Assembly: GCA_035250025.1 (NCBI GenBank)
Contig: DATFFO010000204.1
Coordinates: 1 to 7,336 of the forward strand
Direction of reading: 5' to 3'
Source of the DNA: DATFFO01 sp035250025
GTDB taxonomy: Bacteria; Actinomycetota; Acidimicrobiia; Spongiisociales; ZC4RG35
DNA length: 7,336 nucleotides
Positions 5,915 to 7,336 of the stretch are shown in pieces. How positions within the stretch are numbered: the first letter of the stretch is position 1; the number at the start of each line of letters is the position of its first letter. The notes below the pieces were generated by a model. The model saw nothing but the letters and a program-made list of their open reading frames with translations. It did no database searches and was not told the DNA's origin. The position numbers were made by a program, and so were the translations under genes.

Positions 5915-5927
5915 CGAGCAGAGGATA
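5915..5927 (-). promoter_or_regulatory. Putative leaderless promoter of the cyclase operon
   Basis: On the minus strand TATCCT (5927 to 5922) fits TANNNT and ends 7 nt before the GTG at 5914, the same distance as for the VOC and ArsR genes. No Shine-Dalgarno precedes the GTG, which is otherwise a weak start choice. The expected -35 region (about 5945-5951) reads GC-rich and does not match TTGACA, so the promoter may be activator-dependent or the box fortuitous. Confidence 0.4.
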
Positions 5928-5993
5928 GGCGCGCGGCTGCCCTCGCACCCCGGAGAGAGTTCGCCGACCCGGACATCGCTTCTTGTGTGGCCA

Positions 5994-6024
5994 TGACCCG
6001 GCGTGGGTAGTCAAGGGTCACGCC
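5994..6024. promoter_or_regulatory. Overlapping inverted repeats upstream of the RibD_C gene
   Basis: Two exact 6-bp dyads share bases: TGACCC (5994-5999) with GGGTCA (6015-6020), and GGCGTG (6000-6005) with CACGCC (6019-6024). They cannot both form in RNA because CA at 6019-6020 belongs to both. They end 3 nt before the Shine-Dalgarno AAGGA (6028-6032) of the gene starting at 6040. This could be an operator in the 125-bp divergent gap or a small alternative-fold leader; short GC dyads also arise by chance, so function is unproven. Confidence 0.3.
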
Positions 6025-6039
6025 AGCAAGGACTAGGGA

Positions 6040-6651
6040 ATGCAGGAACTGCTCGTGGACTTCATCACCTCACTGGACGGCTACGGCGCCGCAGAAGGCT
6101 GGCCCGGTTGGTGGGGCCTTCAGGGGCCGGAGTATCTCGACTGGCTCGACCAGAGGCCCGACCGCGACTCCACCATCTTGATGGGGGCAAATACGTACCG
6201 GCTGATGTCCGGATTCGCCACCGGATCAGAGGCGTCCGAATCAGAGCAGACAACCGACGAGGACGCCTCCATCTCCGAGCTTTCCGAGGCGTCCAAGGTG
6301 GTGTTCTCTTCCACATTGGAGGCCCCGTTGTCCTGGGCCAACACCTGGCTGGTCACCGGGGATGCGGTCAAGGCAGTCGAGGAGATGAAACAAAACGGCA
6401 CCACGCCGATGACCACGCTCGGCAGCCTCACCCTGTGCCGCTCACTCCTCGAGGCGGGTCTGGTGGATCGCTTCCGGGTGGTCGTCTTCCCCGTGATCAC
6501 CGGCCGCACCGGCCGCGATCGTATCTACGACGGTTATCCCGATGTAGCCCTCGACATGGTTGCCAGCCGGACGTTCGACGGCAGAATCCAGCTGCTCGAG
6601 TATGTCCCCACGGTGCTCACCGGTCCGCCCGGGCCGCCACCCGGTTCTTGA
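6040..6651 (+). CDS. RibD_C / dihydrofolate-reductase-like protein (paralogue A)
   Basis: A 203-residue RibD_C-family protein. 'LVDFITSLDGYG' (5-16) is the start signature, 'TILMGANTYRLM' (45-56) the dinucleotide-side motif, 'TTLGSLTLCRSLLEAGLVDRFRVVVFPVITGRTG' (125-158) the cofactor loop and conserved strand, and 'VASRTFDGRIQLLEY' (174-188) the last strand. The loop reads G-S-L instead of the G-S-G of the 2425 gene, and the same change occurs in the neighbour at 6705, so these two form one subfamily. Residues 62-83 are strongly acidic and Ser-rich, and the C-terminus ends in a Pro/Gly tail (195-203) absent from the neighbour. The ATG start is supported by AAGGA 7 nt upstream. It appears monocistronic, divergent from the cyclase. 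NAD(P)H-dependent reduction is implied by the family; folate reduction or trimethoprim resistance should not be assumed. Confidence 0.92.
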   Translation: MQELLVDFITSLDGYGAAEGWPGWWGLQGPEYLDWLDQRPDRDSTILMGANTYRLMSGFATGSEASESEQTTDEDASISELSEASKVVFSSTLEAPLSWANTWLVTGDAVKAVEEMKQNGTTPMTTLGSLTLCRSLLEAGLVDRFRVVVFPVITGRTGRDRIYDGYPDVALDMVASRTFDGRIQLLEYVPTVLTGPPGPPPGS

Positions 6652-6657
6652 GGAGGA

Positions 6658-6672
6658 GCCGGGTCGTCCGGC
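6658..6672. terminator. Weak GC hairpin between convergent RibD_C genes
   Basis: GCCGG (6658-6662) and CCGGC (6668-6672) can pair around loop GTCGT, 6 nt after the stop of the plus-strand gene. A competing stem (CCGGG 6659-6663 with CCCGG 6675-6679) is also possible. There is no T-run, so only a weak or Rho-assisted terminator can be proposed in this 53-bp convergent gap. Confidence 0.25.
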
Positions 6673-6704
6673 ACCCCGGGTGAGGAAACGACAATGGGTA
6701 CGGC

Positions 6705-7283
6705 TCAGGCGTGCAGGGTGGGCCGGTAGATGAGCTCTTGGGTATTGCCGTCGAGCGTCCGGCTCTCGACCAGCTCGAGGTCGAAATCGGCCGCATCCTG
6801 GAAGATCGGGTTCTGTCCGGTCTGTCCGGTTATCACGGGGAAGAGCGTCACCTGGACGTGGTCGACCAGACCGGCGGCCATCAGCGCCCGATTCATCGAC
6901 AGACTCCCGTGCGAGCGCATCGGCACATCGGACTCCTCCTTGAGCCGGGCGACGACGTCGACGCCATCGCCGCTCACGAGGGTCGCGTCCGGCCAGTCGA
7001 GGGGTCCTTCCAGCGTCGTCGACACCACCGTTGCCGGCAGGCTCCTCATCCGAGTGACCCATGGGTCACGCACTTCGGACTCCTCGGTGCTCGAGGCCAG
7101 CATCCGCGCGAATGCCCGATAGGTGTTGGCCCCGAAGACCATCCGCTGCTCCTCGCCGTACAGGGCGAGGCGGTGGTCGAGGAGCTCGGGGCCTTGCTTG
7201 CCCCAGTAGCCGGTCCAGTCGGCGCTGGCGGGGCCGTAGCCGTCAAGGCTGGAAAAGACGTCGAAGGTGTAGGTGGCGGCCAT
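6705..7283 (-). CDS. RibD_C / dihydrofolate-reductase-like protein (paralogue B)
   Basis: A 192-residue RibD_C-family protein, convergent with and clearly related to the gene at 6040. Shared blocks include 'SLDGYG' (12-17), 'GANTYR' (51-56), 'TLEGPLDW' (90-97), 'HGSLSMNRALMAAGLVDHVQVTLFPVITGQTG' (125-156) and 'VESRTLDGNTQELIYRPTL' (172-190). As in the neighbour the cofactor loop reads G-S-L. Where paralogue A is acidic, this protein has 'STEESEVRDPWVTRMRSLP' (65-83), closer to the usual family helix with a Trp. The ATG at 7283 has GAGGGG about 6 nt upstream. A TTGACC at 7321-7316 on the minus strand could be a -35 element but no good -10 follows. Role: probable NAD(P)H-dependent reductase-fold protein of unknown substrate; the true folate enzyme of the cell is expected elsewhere. 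Confidence 0.92.
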   Translation of the reverse strand: MAATYTFDVFSSLDGYGPASADWTGYWGKQGPELLDHRLALYGEEQRMVFGANTYRAFARMLASSTEESEVRDPWVTRMRSLPATVVSTTLEGPLDWPDATLVSGDGVDVVARLKEESDVPMRSHGSLSMNRALMAAGLVDHVQVTLFPVITGQTGQNPIFQDAADFDLELVESRTLDGNTQELIYRPTLHA

Positions 7284-7336
7284 GTCGTCCCCTCGTGTGC
7301 GGTTGATCAGGTGTGGGTCAAGACTCGGACCAGCTG

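Noticed and set aside
2425..7283. Reading the RibD_C proteins as folate enzymes or trimethoprim-resistance genes
   Set aside because: They have the RibD_C-type 'SLDG/ALDG' and 'GxxTF/TY' signatures of the uncharacterised accessory group, not the motif set of chromosomal or plasmid DHFR; the family label alone does not support resistance.
1..7336. Mobile elements, CRISPR arrays, tRNA or rRNA genes
   Set aside because: I saw no transposase or integrase motifs, terminal inverted repeats, regularly spaced direct repeats, or tRNA cloverleaf signatures on either strand.

Overview
This is a GC-rich, densely coded chromosomal window. The organism is probably a member of the Actinomycetota, most likely an environmental one. 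This is inferred from GTG starts, 4-bp start/stop overlaps, TANNNT -10 boxes placed for leaderless transcripts, and the families present (ArsR/AHSA1 pair, RibD_C-type 'dihydrofolate reductases', split-barrel flavin/F420 proteins, a six-helix class III adenylate cyclase). I saw no tRNA, rRNA, IS element, phage gene or CRISPR array. Eleven protein genes fill almost everything, and no gene-free stretch exceeds 150 bp.

Layout. (1) 36-413, minus: a VOC/glyoxalase-fold protein, divergent from the next block. (2) 508-3401, plus: an ArsR-type repressor, an AHSA1/SRPBCC protein overlapping it by 4 bp, an alpha/beta hydrolase, a RibD_C reductase-like protein, and a small conserved lipocalin-like protein overlapping that by 4 bp. 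The repressor promoter carries a near-perfect 22-bp palindrome over its -10 box, so the block is probably autoregulated. A 149-bp gap before the reductase gene may divide the block. (3) 5914-3413, minus: a tight operon of membrane adenylate cyclase, alpha/beta hydrolase (8-bp overlap) and split-barrel pyridoxamine-phosphate-oxidase-like protein (2-bp gap). (4) 6040-6651, plus, and 7283-6705, minus: two convergent RibD_C paralogues of the same subfamily.

How the genes might work together. Blocks 1 and 2 combine small-molecule-binding or -modifying folds (VOC, SRPBCC, hydrolase, reductase-like, lipocalin-like) under one non-metal ArsR repressor. This looks like a ligand-induced detoxification or modification module whose substrate cannot be read from the sequence. 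Block 3 couples a cAMP-producing membrane receptor to two soluble enzymes in one transcript. The most informative signals are regulatory. Three operon-first genes have a TANNNT box exactly 7 nt before the start codon, suggesting leaderless mRNAs, while internal genes have Shine-Dalgarno sequences or overlapping start/stop codons.
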